A stretch of 64,000 nt of DNA from a virus: positions 22,080 through 86,079 of the IMG/VR virus record IMGVR_UViG_3300045110_000277. One strand, given 5' to 3'. Of the stretch, positions 27,541 through 35,709 are shown in pieces. Each line of letters opens with the position of its first letter. Position 1 is the stretch's first letter. Made by a program: the position numbers and the translations under genes. Below the pieces are notes generated by a model. It saw only the letters and a list, made by a program, of their open reading frames with translations. It searched no databases and was not told the DNA's origin.

Positions 27541-27906
27541 CTCACATCGTGGACAATCTTGAGCCCGAGTCTGGGTCCATTTGAGCGTAGACGGGCTGCC
27601 AACGCTCGTTGACATAGGTACTTTGGGCTAGGACCTTGCGCTCTGTCGGACCCTGTGGTTAGAGTCCGGGTCACTCGTTCGGCCGGTTCGCATCCCCCGT
27701 CGTTCCGGCTGGATGGGGCTCCTCCCGGGAGAGCGGGTCTCGCTTCACCCCGGGAGGGGCATCAACTTCACAGGTCGGTGACGACCACCAGGCACGCGGC
27801 AAGAGCCGGTGCGTGGGCCATCCCCGAGAAGACTCGGAGGGCGGCGATCAAGGTAGGGCTTCGGCCCTGTCCTGGTCGTCGCCCTTTGCGTTACTCGGGA
27901 GCGGCC
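27541..27906 (+). promoter_or_regulatory. Second promoter region and structured leader
   Basis: A dispersed palindrome (27598-27613) overlaps a perfect TTGACA (27609-27614). A second weak promoter is TTGCGC (27636-27641), 17 nt, TTAGAG (27659-27664). Downstream, two strong hairpins form a leader: 27718-27729 with 27749-27760, and 27839-27847 with 27876-27884. The second contains an inner AGGGC-TTCG-GCCCT tetraloop and is followed by TTT. This looks like an attenuator ahead of the Cas4-like operon. Confidence 0.5.
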
Positions 27907-27972
27907 ATGCACACGCTCGGCGTCATTGCGTTCGTCATCACATGCCTGTTCATTGCGGCCCTCGCGCTGTGA
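27907..27972 (+). CDS. 21-aa transmembrane leader peptide
   Basis: M-H-T-L-G-V-I-A-F-V-I-T-C-L-F-I-A-A-L-A-L, almost entirely one hydrophobic helix, with GGGAG 10 nt upstream. Its stop overlaps the GTG start of the Cas4-like gene (GTGA), so it may be a coupling peptide or a tiny membrane protein. Confidence 0.5.
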   Translation: MHTLGVIAFVITCLFIAALAL

Positions 27973-28847
27973 TCATCCGGCAGTCCGATCTTGCGGCGTA
28001 CGCCAGGTGCGCACGCCAGAGCAAGCTCGGCAAGGACTCTGCTGCGGGCATCATCGAGCCCGAGCGGCAGCTGAGCGCCACCGTCTACGGCACGGTGATG
28101 CACCACGCCCTGCAGGTCATGGAGACCCGGCACCACAACGGCGACTCTGACGCGGGCGACGTGGCGGTGGCCACCTTCGAGCACTACTGGCACCCGGACC
28201 ACATGGCCGACCTGACCCAGCCCGGTGATCAGACGCTGCGCGTGGACGAGTGGATCGCCCGGCAGACCTACGGCGGGATGCTGACCAAGGGCCGCCTGGC
28301 CCTGCGCGCGCACTACGAGTACCTCAAGGGCGACGTGGGCGAGCTGCTGGCCTTGGAGCTGCCCTTCCTGCTGCCGCTGGGTGACCTCGGGCTGCCGTAC
28401 GGCGAGCACCAGCTGCGCGGCATGGTCGACCGGCTGTCCCTGCGCAAGGTGAGCGGCAAGAAGTTCCTCAACCTGGAGGACTTCAAGACCGGCAAGCAGC
28501 CCACCTACCTGCGGTACAGCGTGCAGTTCACCTCGTACGCCTGGGCGTCCCTCCAGCCAGCCTTCTGGGACCCGTGGGGCGCCGACGCCGAGGACATGCG
28601 GGCGAGGACCCAGGCGCTGCCCCGGCGCGGCACGTGGATCGACATGAAGGTCGGCAAGCGAGTGGACGCCGGCTGGCGTGGACCCCAGGACTACGACCGC
28701 CTCATGGTCGCCCTGGCCGAGTACGTCCGGGCCGTCGAGCTGGGTGTCTACCCGCTCTCGATGACCGGCGAGAACTGCACGTACTGCCCCTTCCGTGACG
28801 CCTGTGCTGGCGTCCCCGTGCCCGATGAGGACCACGGTCGGCCATGA
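27969..28847 (+). CDS. Cas4/RecB-like PD-(D/E)XK exonuclease
   Basis: 292 aa from GTG 27969. The RecB-nuclease motifs are in order: Y-G-T-V-M-H-H (metal-site His) near 40-46, G-M-V-D-R-L near 155, L-E-D-F-K-T-G-K near 173 with the catalytic Asp/Lys, and Q-F-T-S-Y near 190. A Cys at 14 and the C-terminal C-x2-C-x5-C are the four ligands of a Cas4-type iron-sulfur cluster. Such phage nucleases resect DNA ends for recombination. Sak4 and SSB-like genes downstream fit that role. Confidence 0.85.
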   Translation: MIIRQSDLAAYARCARQSKLGKDSAAGIIEPERQLSATVYGTVMHHALQVMETRHHNGDSDAGDVAVATFEHYWHPDHMADLTQPGDQTLRVDEWIARQTYGGMLTKGRLALRAHYEYLKGDVGELLALELPFLLPLGDLGLPYGEHQLRGMVDRLSLRKVSGKKFLNLEDFKTGKQPTYLRYSVQFTSYAWASLQPAFWDPWGADAEDMRARTQALPRRGTWIDMKVGKRVDAGWRGPQDYDRLMVALAEYVRAVELGVYPLSMTGENCTYCPFRDACAGVPVPDEDHGRP

Positions 28848-28870
28848 GATTCGATTGGAGAACCTGCCTC

Positions 28871-29512
28871 ATGTCCCTCAAGAGCGAGCTCTACAAGGAG
28901 CTCGGTGAGCTGGAGGACGCCAACGGGCGTCTGCGTGCTGCGATGGCTTCCTGCGAGCAGGAGCTGACCGAGACCCGGCTCGGTCGGGACGAGGCGCTGG
29001 CCCGTGAGTCCGACGCCAACGCCCACAACACCGCGCTGCAGGAGTCGCTGGAGCGGGCACGCCTGCAGCGCACCGACCTGCGTGAGCTGCTGCTGGCGGC
29101 GCGAACGACCATCAGCGAGCAGAAGCGTGACAACGAGCGTTTGACACTGGAGGGCAAGCTCCTCCTCGACCGCATCCAGGCGGTCCACACGCTGACCTGC
29201 CCGGACTGCTGGCCGGACGGCGTGATGTTCACCGGCCTGGGCCCGACCGGCTACGAGACGGAGACCGGCAGGGAGGTCCAGCAGGCCACCCCGTGGAGCC
29301 CGTGCGACAGGCACACCGCGGAGGTGCGCCACGCGGAGTTCCAGAGCCGCATCCTCGTGATGCCGTTCGAGCCGGCGCCGGGCCAGGCCGAGGACGGGTC
29401 CATCGACGACGCCGAGACGTACTTCGGCGAGGGCACCCACCTGGGCCTGGCCGAGCAGGCGGGCAAGGCGTTCCGTGACGCGGCGAACGCCGAGGGGATG
29501 CCGCAGCCGTGA
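28871..29512 (+). CDS. Coiled-coil protein with C-terminal zinc-type motif
   Basis: 213 aa from ATG 28871, chosen for the GGAGAA nine bases upstream; ATG 28844, overlapping the nuclease stop, would add nine residues. The N-terminal 110 residues are a long coiled coil. C-P-D-C-W-P-D-G follows and then a C-D-R-H, which could bind zinc. Such recombination-operon proteins can be nuclease partners, but this is inference. Confidence 0.65.
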   Translation: MSLKSELYKELGELEDANGRLRAAMASCEQELTETRLGRDEALARESDANAHNTALQESLERARLQRTDLRELLLAARTTISEQKRDNERLTLEGKLLLDRIQAVHTLTCPDCWPDGVMFTGLGPTGYETETGREVQQATPWSPCDRHTAEVRHAEFQSRILVMPFEPAPGQAEDGSIDDAETYFGEGTHLGLAEQAGKAFRDAANAEGMPQP

Positions 29513-29937
29513 CGTACGCCGCTGAGACGACGGTGACGGTGGGCCGGTCGCAGGAGGAGATCGTCAAGACCCTCATGCGGTACCGCGTCGACCAGTACAG
29601 CTTCGGCGCTGGCCGTACGTCGGCCATGGTCGAGTTCCTCATCAGCGGCTACCCCGTGCGCATCGCCGTGCCGGTCCCAGCCCGGCCCGAGCACCCGAAG
29701 ATGAAGTCGCCAACGACCGGTCGCATGGTCGACGCCGAGAAGGCGTGGGACCAGGTGGTGCGCCAGCGGTGGCGTGCGCTGCTGCTGCTCATCAAGGCGA
29801 ACCTCGAAGCCGTCGAGATGAACCTGCTCACGGTGGACCAGGCGTTCATGGCCTACCTCGTGACCGGCGACGGCAAGGTCCTCGGCGACACGGTGCTCCC
29901 GCAGTACGGCCGCGCGCTGAAGCAGCTGGAGGCGTGA
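29509..29937 (+). CDS. Conserved phage protein, unknown function
   Basis: 142 aa, GTG overlapping the upstream stop. The pattern G-R-S-Q-E-E-I...L-M-R-Y...Y-S-F-G...V-E-F...G-Y-P-V-R-I-A-V-P-V-P, then W-D-Q-V-V-R-Q-R-W-R-A-L-L-L-L-I-K-A-N-L-E, is widespread in phage genomes next to recombination genes and has no assigned function that I know. Confidence 0.75.
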   Translation: MTYAAETTVTVGRSQEEIVKTLMRYRVDQYSFGAGRTSAMVEFLISGYPVRIAVPVPARPEHPKMKSPTTGRMVDAEKAWDQVVRQRWRALLLLIKANLEAVEMNLLTVDQAFMAYLVTGDGKVLGDTVLPQYGRALKQLEA

Positions 29938-30200
29938 TGGACCTCCCGTTCCCGTACGACTCCTCGCTGAGCCTGGCCACAACGATGGGCAGCAAGTGGG
30001 GCGTGGGCACCACGCACGCCACGTACACCGGCCTCAAGGACGACATCTGGGGTCGCCAGCAGCACCTGCTGTGCAGCGACAAGCCGCTGCGCGGTCGGGT
30101 CGTCAAGAGCCGCACCTCCCTGAAGGTGCTGCGCGAACGAGTCCTGTGTGCCAAGTGCCGTCAACGCCTGTTGGCGCCAGCAAGCCGGAGATCCGCATGA
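29937..30200 (+). CDS. Small basic protein with C-x2-C motif
   Basis: 87 aa, TGATG overlap. It contains H-L-L-C-S-D-K-P-L near the middle and V-L-C-A-K-C-R-Q-R-L near the C-terminus, together a possible four-ligand zinc site. The C-terminal quarter is strongly basic. Unknown family. Confidence 0.7.
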   Translation: MDLPFPYDSSLSLATTMGSKWGVGTTHATYTGLKDDIWGRQQHLLCSDKPLRGRVVKSRTSLKVLRERVLCAKCRQRLLAPASRRSA

Positions 30201-30221
30201 CGATCATGGATGGAGATACCC

Positions 30222-30467
30222 ATGCCCGGACAGACCTCGGCAGCCCGGGACGCGATGCGGTCGCTGGTCCACCGCTTCGCGTACCACCCGCCGACGAGCC
30301 CACAGAGGGTGAAGGAGCACGAGCAGGCGAGGCAGAAGGTGCGCCTGCTGGCTCAGCACTTCCAGCGTTCGTTGCCGGAGGGCCGGGAGAAGGCCCTGGT
30401 GATGACGAAGCTGGAGGAGGCCCTGTTCTGGGCGAACGCAGCCGTGGCAAGGCAGTCCGACGACTGA
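30222..30467 (+). CDS. acb2: Acb2-like anti-CBASS cyclic-nucleotide sponge
   Basis: 81 aa from ATG 30222 (GGAG at 30212-30215). The family signature is clear: R-F-A-Y-H-P-P near the start, then a helical hairpin ending L-P-E-G-R-E-K-A-L-V-M-T-K-L-E-E-A and F-W-A-N-A-A-V-A-R. Acb2 proteins (Pseudomonas phage PaMx33 and T4 relatives) bind signalling cyclic oligonucleotides and block the CBASS defence. Sequestration here is inferred from family membership. Confidence 0.75.
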   Translation: MPGQTSAARDAMRSLVHRFAYHPPTSPQRVKEHEQARQKVRLLAQHFQRSLPEGREKALVMTKLEEALFWANAAVARQSDD

Positions 30468-30514
30468 GCGCCGTCCCGGTCATCCGGGCGTCGCGCCAGG
30501 CCCTCCAAGCGGAG

Positions 30515-30664
30515 GTGCTCCTCGACTACCTGGGCCACGGCCAGGTGTCGCTGAACGTCCGCATCAGCCGGGGTGACCCGGAGCTGGTCAAGGCGCTCAA
30601 ACCGTTGCAGGCGCTGCTCGTTGCCCGCGCCAAGGCGGCCGTCTCACACATCGCTGACAGCTAA
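30515..30664 (+). CDS. Short protein after the Acb2-like gene, start uncertain
   Basis: 49 aa if it starts at GTG 30515. The open frame extends upstream without another standard start to a CTG (30464-30466) that overlaps the Acb2 stop, which would give 66 aa. The sequence (V-R-I-S-R-G-D-P-E-L-V-K-A-L-K-P-L) looks genuinely coding. Unknown function. Confidence 0.4.
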   Translation: MLLDYLGHGQVSLNVRISRGDPELVKALKPLQALLVARAKAAVSHIADS

Positions 30665-30699
30665 CGGCTGACGGCTGACGGATCGAGAGAGAAGGAACC

Positions 30700-32139
30700 A
30701 TGCTGTTGATCAAGACGACCGGCATCGAGGACTACCTCGATGGCGGCGAGGGTCGGGTGAAGGCTCTGATCCAGGGCCAGCCCGGCTCGGGCAAGACGCG
30801 CTCGGCGTCGTTCTGGCCCAAGCCGCTGCTGCTCGACTGCGAGGACGGCCGCATGTCGGTCGCTGACCGGGGCATCGACTACGCCCGGATCGAGTCCTCG
30901 GAGGACATGAAGGCCGCGCTGAAGCTGGCGTGGATGGAGACCCAGAAGCCGGTCGAGGAGCGGCGCTGGATGACCCTGATCATCGACACGCTGGACTCGT
31001 ACCAGCGGATCGTGATCCAGGAGCGGCTCAAGGTCACCGGCAACGAGGGCCTGTCGGGCTGGGCGGACTGGGGCTACCTCGACGGGAAGATGCAGACGCT
31101 CGTCAGCGCGCTCCAGGCGCTGCGCATGAACGTCGTCGTCAACCTCCACGTCAAGGAGACCAAGGTCGGCGAGGACGAGGAGGGCAAGGGCGGCTACCTC
31201 GTCCAGGGCCCGAAGCTGAAGGGCGACCTGCGCGAGCAGATCGGTGCCGAGTTCGACCTGGTGGGCCACATGGGCACCACCTTCGAGAGCAACGGCGAGG
31301 AGCGCACGCAGGTCCGAGGCGTCCAGTGGCACGCCACGCCGGATCGGCCGGGCCTGAAGGACCGCTCGGGCACGTTGCCGAAGTGGACCCCGGTCACCTT
31401 CACCGACGACGACTACTACGGGCTGTTCTCCCGGCTGATCGAGAAGGCTGAGACGCTCCAGGAGTCCCGGGTGGTGCAGGAGGTCGAGACCGAGGCGCTG
31501 CCTCAGCCGGTGGGCCCGATGGCCGGGGGCCCGGTGGCGGCCAAGAAGGCTGCGGCTGCTCCGCCGGCGAAGAAGGCCGCAGCGGCACAGGTGCCAACGC
31601 CCGTTGACACCCCGCCCGCAGCTGCAGCTGTGCCGGCGGCACCTGCAGCTCGGGCTGTTCCGGCTGCAGCCAAGCCGGTCATCGGTGGCGCGAGTTCTGC
31701 GCCAGCCGCTGCACCCGTCGAGGCCCCAGCAGTTGTGGCCGAACCGGTGGCGGAGCCCCAGCCTGAGCCTGAGCCGACGGTCGAGGAAGCCGTCGCAACG
31801 GTGGAGGAGGCGCTCGGAGGCACGGTTATCTCCGAGCCCGCACCTGCCGATGGGCCAACGGTGACACCTGCCGAGGCACCTGCTGCCCCGGCCCCGGTCG
31901 CACCGGCTGCTGAGTCCACCGACTTCCCCGCCTGCGGTCAGGGCCGGGACGCCGACGTGGAGAACCCCGTACCCGGCTGCGGCAAGGTGCTGCGGATCGG
32001 CAAGGGACCTGACGGGTCGCTCGTCATCGACGACCCCGACGAGAACCCGGACCTCATCGAGATCGCCGGGCTGAAGACGCGGACGTGGCTGTGCAACAGC
32101 GACTTCGCTACCTACCGCGCCAACGCGAAGAAGGGCTGA
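30700..32139 (+). CDS. Sak4-like RecA-fold ATPase with Ala/Pro linker and zinc-type tail
   Basis: 479 aa. The Walker A motif G-Q-P-G-S-G-K-T is at 26-33 and a Walker B-like strand L-I-I-D-T-L-D near 97, typical of the phage Sak4/RAD51-like annealing ATPases. Residues about 285-400 are a low-complexity Ala-Pro-Lys-Glu linker. The C-terminal about 80 residues contain two C-G pairs and a late Cys that could bind zinc. It sits directly before an SSB-like gene, as Sak4 often does. Confidence 0.8.
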   Translation: MLLIKTTGIEDYLDGGEGRVKALIQGQPGSGKTRSASFWPKPLLLDCEDGRMSVADRGIDYARIESSEDMKAALKLAWMETQKPVEERRWMTLIIDTLDSYQRIVIQERLKVTGNEGLSGWADWGYLDGKMQTLVSALQALRMNVVVNLHVKETKVGEDEEGKGGYLVQGPKLKGDLREQIGAEFDLVGHMGTTFESNGEERTQVRGVQWHATPDRPGLKDRSGTLPKWTPVTFTDDDYYGLFSRLIEKAETLQESRVVQEVETEALPQPVGPMAGGPVAAKKAAAAPPAKKAAAAQVPTPVDTPPAAAAVPAAPAARAVPAAAKPVIGGASSAPAAAPVEAPAVVAEPVAEPQPEPEPTVEEAVATVEEALGGTVISEPAPADGPTVTPAEAPAAPAPVAPAAESTDFPACGQGRDADVENPVPGCGKVLRIGKGPDGSLVIDDPDENPDLIEIAGLKTRTWLCNSDFATYRANAKKG

Positions 32140-32145
32140 CCTGCC

Positions 32146-32631
32146 ATGCCGAAGGGCACCGTTACCGAAGCCGTCAACTACCCGATCCCGACCGAGACCC
32201 TCTGCCCGGCCAAGCTCCAGAGCGTGGACGAGGTGACCGTCCCCTTCACGTACAAGAAGGGCGACAAGGTGGGTCAGCAGGGCTCGTTCAACAAGTGGAC
32301 GTGGACCTTCAAGATCTACGAGGGCCCGTACGCAGGCATGACCGTCGAGGGCTCGTCCGAGCCCAACGTCACCAACGCGGACACCCCGAGCGGCTTCCTC
32401 GCTCTGGCCCGGCCGTGGTACGAGACCCTGCTCGGCCGCGAGCTGCGCCTGGGTGAGGCCGTGGACACCGACGTGCTGCTCGGCCTGCCGTGCCAGATCA
32501 CGGTGAAGCACCTGGATCCCCGGCCGAAGCGTGACGGCGACGGCTTCTGGTTCAACACCGAGGTCGAGGACGTGCTGCCCGCGAAGAAGAACGCGGACGG
32601 CACCGTGGCGTACGACGAGCCGCCCTTCTAG
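32146..32631 (+). CDS. Probable single-stranded-DNA-binding protein
   Basis: 161 aa. Predicted mostly beta (OB-like) with conserved W-T-W-T-F-K-I-Y-E-G-P-Y. It ends with the acidic tip Y-D-E-P-P-F, much like the SSB C-terminal tail that recruits partner proteins. Phage Sak4 ATPases commonly pair with an SSB encoded next to them. The fold call is inference from these two features. Confidence 0.6.
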   Translation: MPKGTVTEAVNYPIPTETLCPAKLQSVDEVTVPFTYKKGDKVGQQGSFNKWTWTFKIYEGPYAGMTVEGSSEPNVTNADTPSGFLALARPWYETLLGRELRLGEAVDTDVLLGLPCQITVKHLDPRPKRDGDGFWFNTEVEDVLPAKKNADGTVAYDEPPF

Positions 32632-32640
32632 CAAGACTCC

Positions 32641-32677
32641 GTTGCGGCCCTCTGGTCCCGAGTCGGAGGGCCGCAAC
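32641..32677 (+). terminator. Hairpin between SSB-like and primase genes
   Basis: A perfect 12-bp stem (32641-32652 with 32666-32677, arm GTTGCGGCCCTC) encloses a 13-nt loop. A diverged copy of the dispersed palindrome (GCAACGGTCCTTGGC) overlaps the 3' arm. No T-run follows. Confidence 0.6.
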
Positions 32678-32720
32678 GGTCCTTGGCATCCGCAAGTCCA
32701 TCCCCAGCCGAGGAGTGTTC

Positions 32721-34622
32721 GTGGAAGACGCCATCGCCTATCTCGCCAGCAAGGCCATCCGTGTGGCCCGCGGTCCTGGTGAGGAGGTCATCGTCCACTG
32801 TCTGTTCTGCCCGGACGGTGACCCCAAGGGCAAGGGCAAGATGTACGTCAACGCCGACACCTGGCTGTACGACTGCAAGCGGTGCGGCACTCGGGGCAAC
32901 CGCAAGACCCTCATGCGCCACTTCGGCGACGAGGACGTGGTGGAGTACATGCCGGGGCTGAACCCGGCGATGCGGCGCAAGGCTCTGTCGGAGGCCACCG
33001 ACATCGCAGCCGAGATGCTGCTGGAGAACCAGCCGATCCTGGACCAGCTCAAGGCCCGCGGCCTGTCCATGCGAACCATCGTTGACGCCCGGCTGGGCTA
33101 CGTGCCCACCGGCTGGAGCCTGTGCGGCTCGTTGAAGTCGACGAACGTGGTCGCCGACCTGATCGCCTCGGGCCTGATGACCGAGAAGGGCCAGGACTTC
33201 CTGGCCAACCGGATCACCATCCCGTACCAGTCGCACGGCGACGTGGTGCAGCTCCGGGGCAAGGACCCACAGCCTGGCGGCAAGTACCTGACGCCCACGG
33301 GTGACGCGGTGCGGCTATACAACGCCGACCGGCTCCAGGACGCGCTCGACGTGATCATCGTGGAGGGGGAGTTCGATGCGCTCGTCCTCCAGCAACACCT
33401 CCAGCTGAGTGGCGACTCGAAGCTGATGGCGACAGCGGTCGTTGGCATCCCTGGCGCTGAAGCACTTCCGACGGGCTTCCTCTCCTACTTCGAGGGCGCC
33501 CGTCGGGTGTACGTGGCGCTGGACCCCGACGACACGGGGATGCGGGCGGCGATCCGCATCAAGGACCTGCTGGGTAGCAAGGCCCGTATCGTCCACCTGC
33601 CCGAGGACCTGCCCAAGTGCGACTGGTCAGAGTTCTTCTCGGCCCGGGGCAAGACCTGGCGTGACGTGGTGCCGCTGCTGGCTGCTGCTGACTCCGAGGG
33701 CCGCAGGCTGTGGACCATCGGTGACGCGGAGACCTCGTGGCGCTACGTCGAGGACGAGGTGGGCGGCGTCAAGCTGGGCTTCCCAGAGCTGGACGACTGG
33801 ATGGACCCAGGCATGAAGCCGGGCCAGGTGTTGATCCCGCTGGCGAAGACGGGCGTTGGCAAGACCAACTTCCTGTGCAACGTGGCCTGGTACACCCGCA
33901 CCCGCCCGCTGCTGTACGTCACGTTGGAGATGACGCGCGCCGAGATCTACGAGCGGCTGCGGCGCATCGCGTTCTTCTGGAACCCGCTCTACACCGACGA
34001 GCAGATCCGCGAGGAGTTCAAGCTCCTGCGCATCGTGGACCAGAACAGGCTCAAGGAGGGCGACCTGGCCCGGCTGTGCGAGGAGTACGCCGAGGAGGTC
34101 GGCATCGCCCCGCAGCTGGCGTTCGTGGACTACCTGGGCTACTACGCCAAGGGCGTCAAGGGCACCGGGCTGTACGAGAAGACCACCAACGCGGCGATGA
34201 GCTTGAAGGAGGACGCCAAGGGTGCGTTCGTCTCGCTGATCACCCCGCACCAGGTGAACCGTTCGGCGGACGACGGCAAGCCGCTGGACATGGACGACGC
34301 GCGTGACTCCGGTGCGGTCGAGGAGACGGCCGACATGATCATCAGCCTGTACGCGCCGGCGGACTCGGTGAAGGCGGTCGACGGGCGCCCCACGTCAGCG
34401 ACCGTTCGCACCCAGATCCTGAAGAACCGCAACGGGCCCAAGGGGATGGCGGCGTCGTTCACGTTCAGCAACGCCTCGCTGGTGCTGGTCCCGGCGAACA
34501 CTCCAGCCGCACAGCTCTGCGAGGAGGAGAACCGGATGATCTGGCGCGGTGCCAAGTACCCGGAGGTCCGGGCCTTCCGTCGTGGCGGCGAGCACGCCGA
34601 CCGACAGCTGCGGCTGGCGTGA
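32721..34622 (+). CDS. Primase-helicase (T7 gp4-like)
   Basis: 633 aa from GTG 32721, five bases after AGGAG; an in-frame GTG at 32715 overlaps that site. Domains in order: zinc finger (C-x2-C near 28 and C-x2-C near 52), TOPRIM (V-E-G-E-F-D-A-L near 215, L-D-P-D-D-T-G near 270), and a DnaB-like helicase with Walker A K-T-G-V-G-K-T near 375. It would unwind the fork and prime lagging-strand synthesis. All expected motifs are present. Confidence 0.88.
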   Translation: MEDAIAYLASKAIRVARGPGEEVIVHCLFCPDGDPKGKGKMYVNADTWLYDCKRCGTRGNRKTLMRHFGDEDVVEYMPGLNPAMRRKALSEATDIAAEMLLENQPILDQLKARGLSMRTIVDARLGYVPTGWSLCGSLKSTNVVADLIASGLMTEKGQDFLANRITIPYQSHGDVVQLRGKDPQPGGKYLTPTGDAVRLYNADRLQDALDVIIVEGEFDALVLQQHLQLSGDSKLMATAVVGIPGAEALPTGFLSYFEGARRVYVALDPDDTGMRAAIRIKDLLGSKARIVHLPEDLPKCDWSEFFSARGKTWRDVVPLLAAADSEGRRLWTIGDAETSWRYVEDEVGGVKLGFPELDDWMDPGMKPGQVLIPLAKTGVGKTNFLCNVAWYTRTRPLLYVTLEMTRAEIYERLRRIAFFWNPLYTDEQIREEFKLLRIVDQNRLKEGDLARLCEEYAEEVGIAPQLAFVDYLGYYAKGVKGTGLYEKTTNAAMSLKEDAKGAFVSLITPHQVNRSADDGKPLDMDDARDSGAVEETADMIISLYAPADSVKAVDGRPTSATVRTQILKNRNGPKGMAASFTFSNASLVLVPANTPAAQLCEEENRMIWRGAKYPEVRAFRRGGEHADRQLRLA

Positions 34623-34623
34623 C

Positions 34624-34851
34624 ATGGCCTACGTCCGGCCGCCGACGCCCGTTGGCACCGCACCCACAGAGCGGGAGATCGAGGTCGCCCAGCTCGTAGC
34701 GATGGGCCACAGCAACAAGGTGATCGGCAAGCGGTTGTACCTGTCCGAGGACACCGTGAAGACCCACCTGCGGCACCTGTCCGCACGGCTGGGCACCAAG
34801 AGCAGGGCGCACACGGTGATGGTGCTGCTGCGACGGGGGCTGATCCGGTGA
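34624..34851 (+). CDS. Stand-alone LuxR-type HTH protein (first of pair)
   Basis: 75 aa. Nearly the whole protein is a LuxR/GerE helix-turn-helix: T-E-R-E-I-E-V-A-Q-L-V-A-M-G then L-S-E-D-T-V-K-T-H-L-R-H-L. There is no receiver or ligand domain. It starts one base after the primase stop and overlaps a paralog, so the pair is probably co-translated and could form a heterodimer. Confidence 0.8.
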   Translation: MAYVRPPTPVGTAPTEREIEVAQLVAMGHSNKVIGKRLYLSEDTVKTHLRHLSARLGTKSRAHTVMVLLRRGLIR

Positions 34852-35063
34852 GAGCCTCGCTGATCGAGAAGCCGCTGACGGCCCGGGAGATCGAGGTCAT
34901 CCAGCTGATCGCGGACGGCCATGGCAACCGGGAGGTCGCCGAGCGGCTGCACTTGTCCCCGCTGACGATCAAGAGCCACCTGGCCCGCATCGCGTTCAAG
35001 CTGGGCAACGGCTCGCGCGCAGCCCAGGTCGCCATCGCTTGGCGGAGGGGGCTGCTGCGATGA
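34848..35063 (+). CDS. Stand-alone LuxR-type HTH protein (second of pair)
   Basis: 71 aa, GTGA overlap with its paralog. Same fold: T-A-R-E-I-E-V-I-Q-L-I-A-D-G, L-S-P-L-T-I-K-S-H-L-A-R-I. The recognition helices of the two differ, so a heterodimer could read an asymmetric site. They are candidate binders of the dispersed palindrome, but nothing proves it. Confidence 0.8.
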   Translation: MRASLIEKPLTAREIEVIQLIADGHGNREVAERLHLSPLTIKSHLARIAFKLGNGSRAAQVAIAWRRGLLR

Positions 35064-35527
35064 ACGACTACACCCGTTGGCAGCACCACGACCCGACGAC
35101 CCACGGCGAGCTGTACGACATGCTCCGCTGGATGTTCGGGCTCGGCTCGTGGGATGAGGTCACCGCCGAGGAGCCGTACTTCAAGGCGCGCGGCACCGAG
35201 ATGGGCAAGCTGAAGCGGACGATGACCGCCCGCCAGGTGGGCATCCCCGAGGCCGTGCTGGCCGCCCGGTACTGCTACCGGCACCGCATCCCGGTGCTGT
35301 GGACCACGGAGATCTTCAAGCACCTGGCTGCTGCGCGCCGCGAGGCCGCTGAGTTCGCCCGCGGTGACATCCAGCGGGAGATGGAGGCCGCCATCAGGTG
35401 CGAACGCTCGTTGGCACGTGCTTCGAGCGACGACTGGGTGAGCCGGCTGACCCGGGCCCAGGGCGACTACCGAAGGGAGGTGCTCGACTCATGGCGGCTC
35501 AGCCAGCAGACGCAGGCGGTGTCCTGA
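35060..35527 (+). CDS. Hypothetical helical protein
   Basis: 155 aa, ATGA overlap with the HTH gene. Charged and helical, with W-T-T-E-I-F-K-H-L-A-A-A-R-R-E near 90 and a basic/acidic C-terminal helix. The dispersed palindrome at 35403-35412 encodes C-E-R-S-L-A in this protein. No family recognised. Confidence 0.65.
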   Translation: MNDYTRWQHHDPTTHGELYDMLRWMFGLGSWDEVTAEEPYFKARGTEMGKLKRTMTARQVGIPEAVLAARYCYRHRIPVLWTTEIFKHLAAARREAAEFARGDIQREMEAAIRCERSLARASSDDWVSRLTRAQGDYRREVLDSWRLSQQTQAVS

Positions 35528-35709
35528 TCCCGTTCCCGGGCCCGGAGCGCACGTGCTTCGTGTGCCCCCACCACGAGGACACGACAGACGAGGACAACGG
35601 GCTGGCGTCGTGGTGCTCCGCATGGGAGCAGCCCATCGACAGCGAGACGTACGAGGCAGAGGACTGCTCCCTGTTCGAGATCGACCGAGAGAAGGTGCTC
35701 CCGATATGA
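35491..35709 (+). CDS. Small acidic Cys-containing protein
   Basis: 72 aa, starting at ATG 35491 inside the previous gene (37-nt overlap) with AAGGGAGG ten bases upstream. Contains C-F-V-C-P-H-H-E near 23 and two later Cys, a possible zinc site, and is strongly acidic. Confidence 0.6.
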   Translation: MAAQPADAGGVLIPFPGPERTCFVCPHHEDTTDEDNGLASWCSAWEQPIDSETYEAEDCSLFEIDREKVLPI

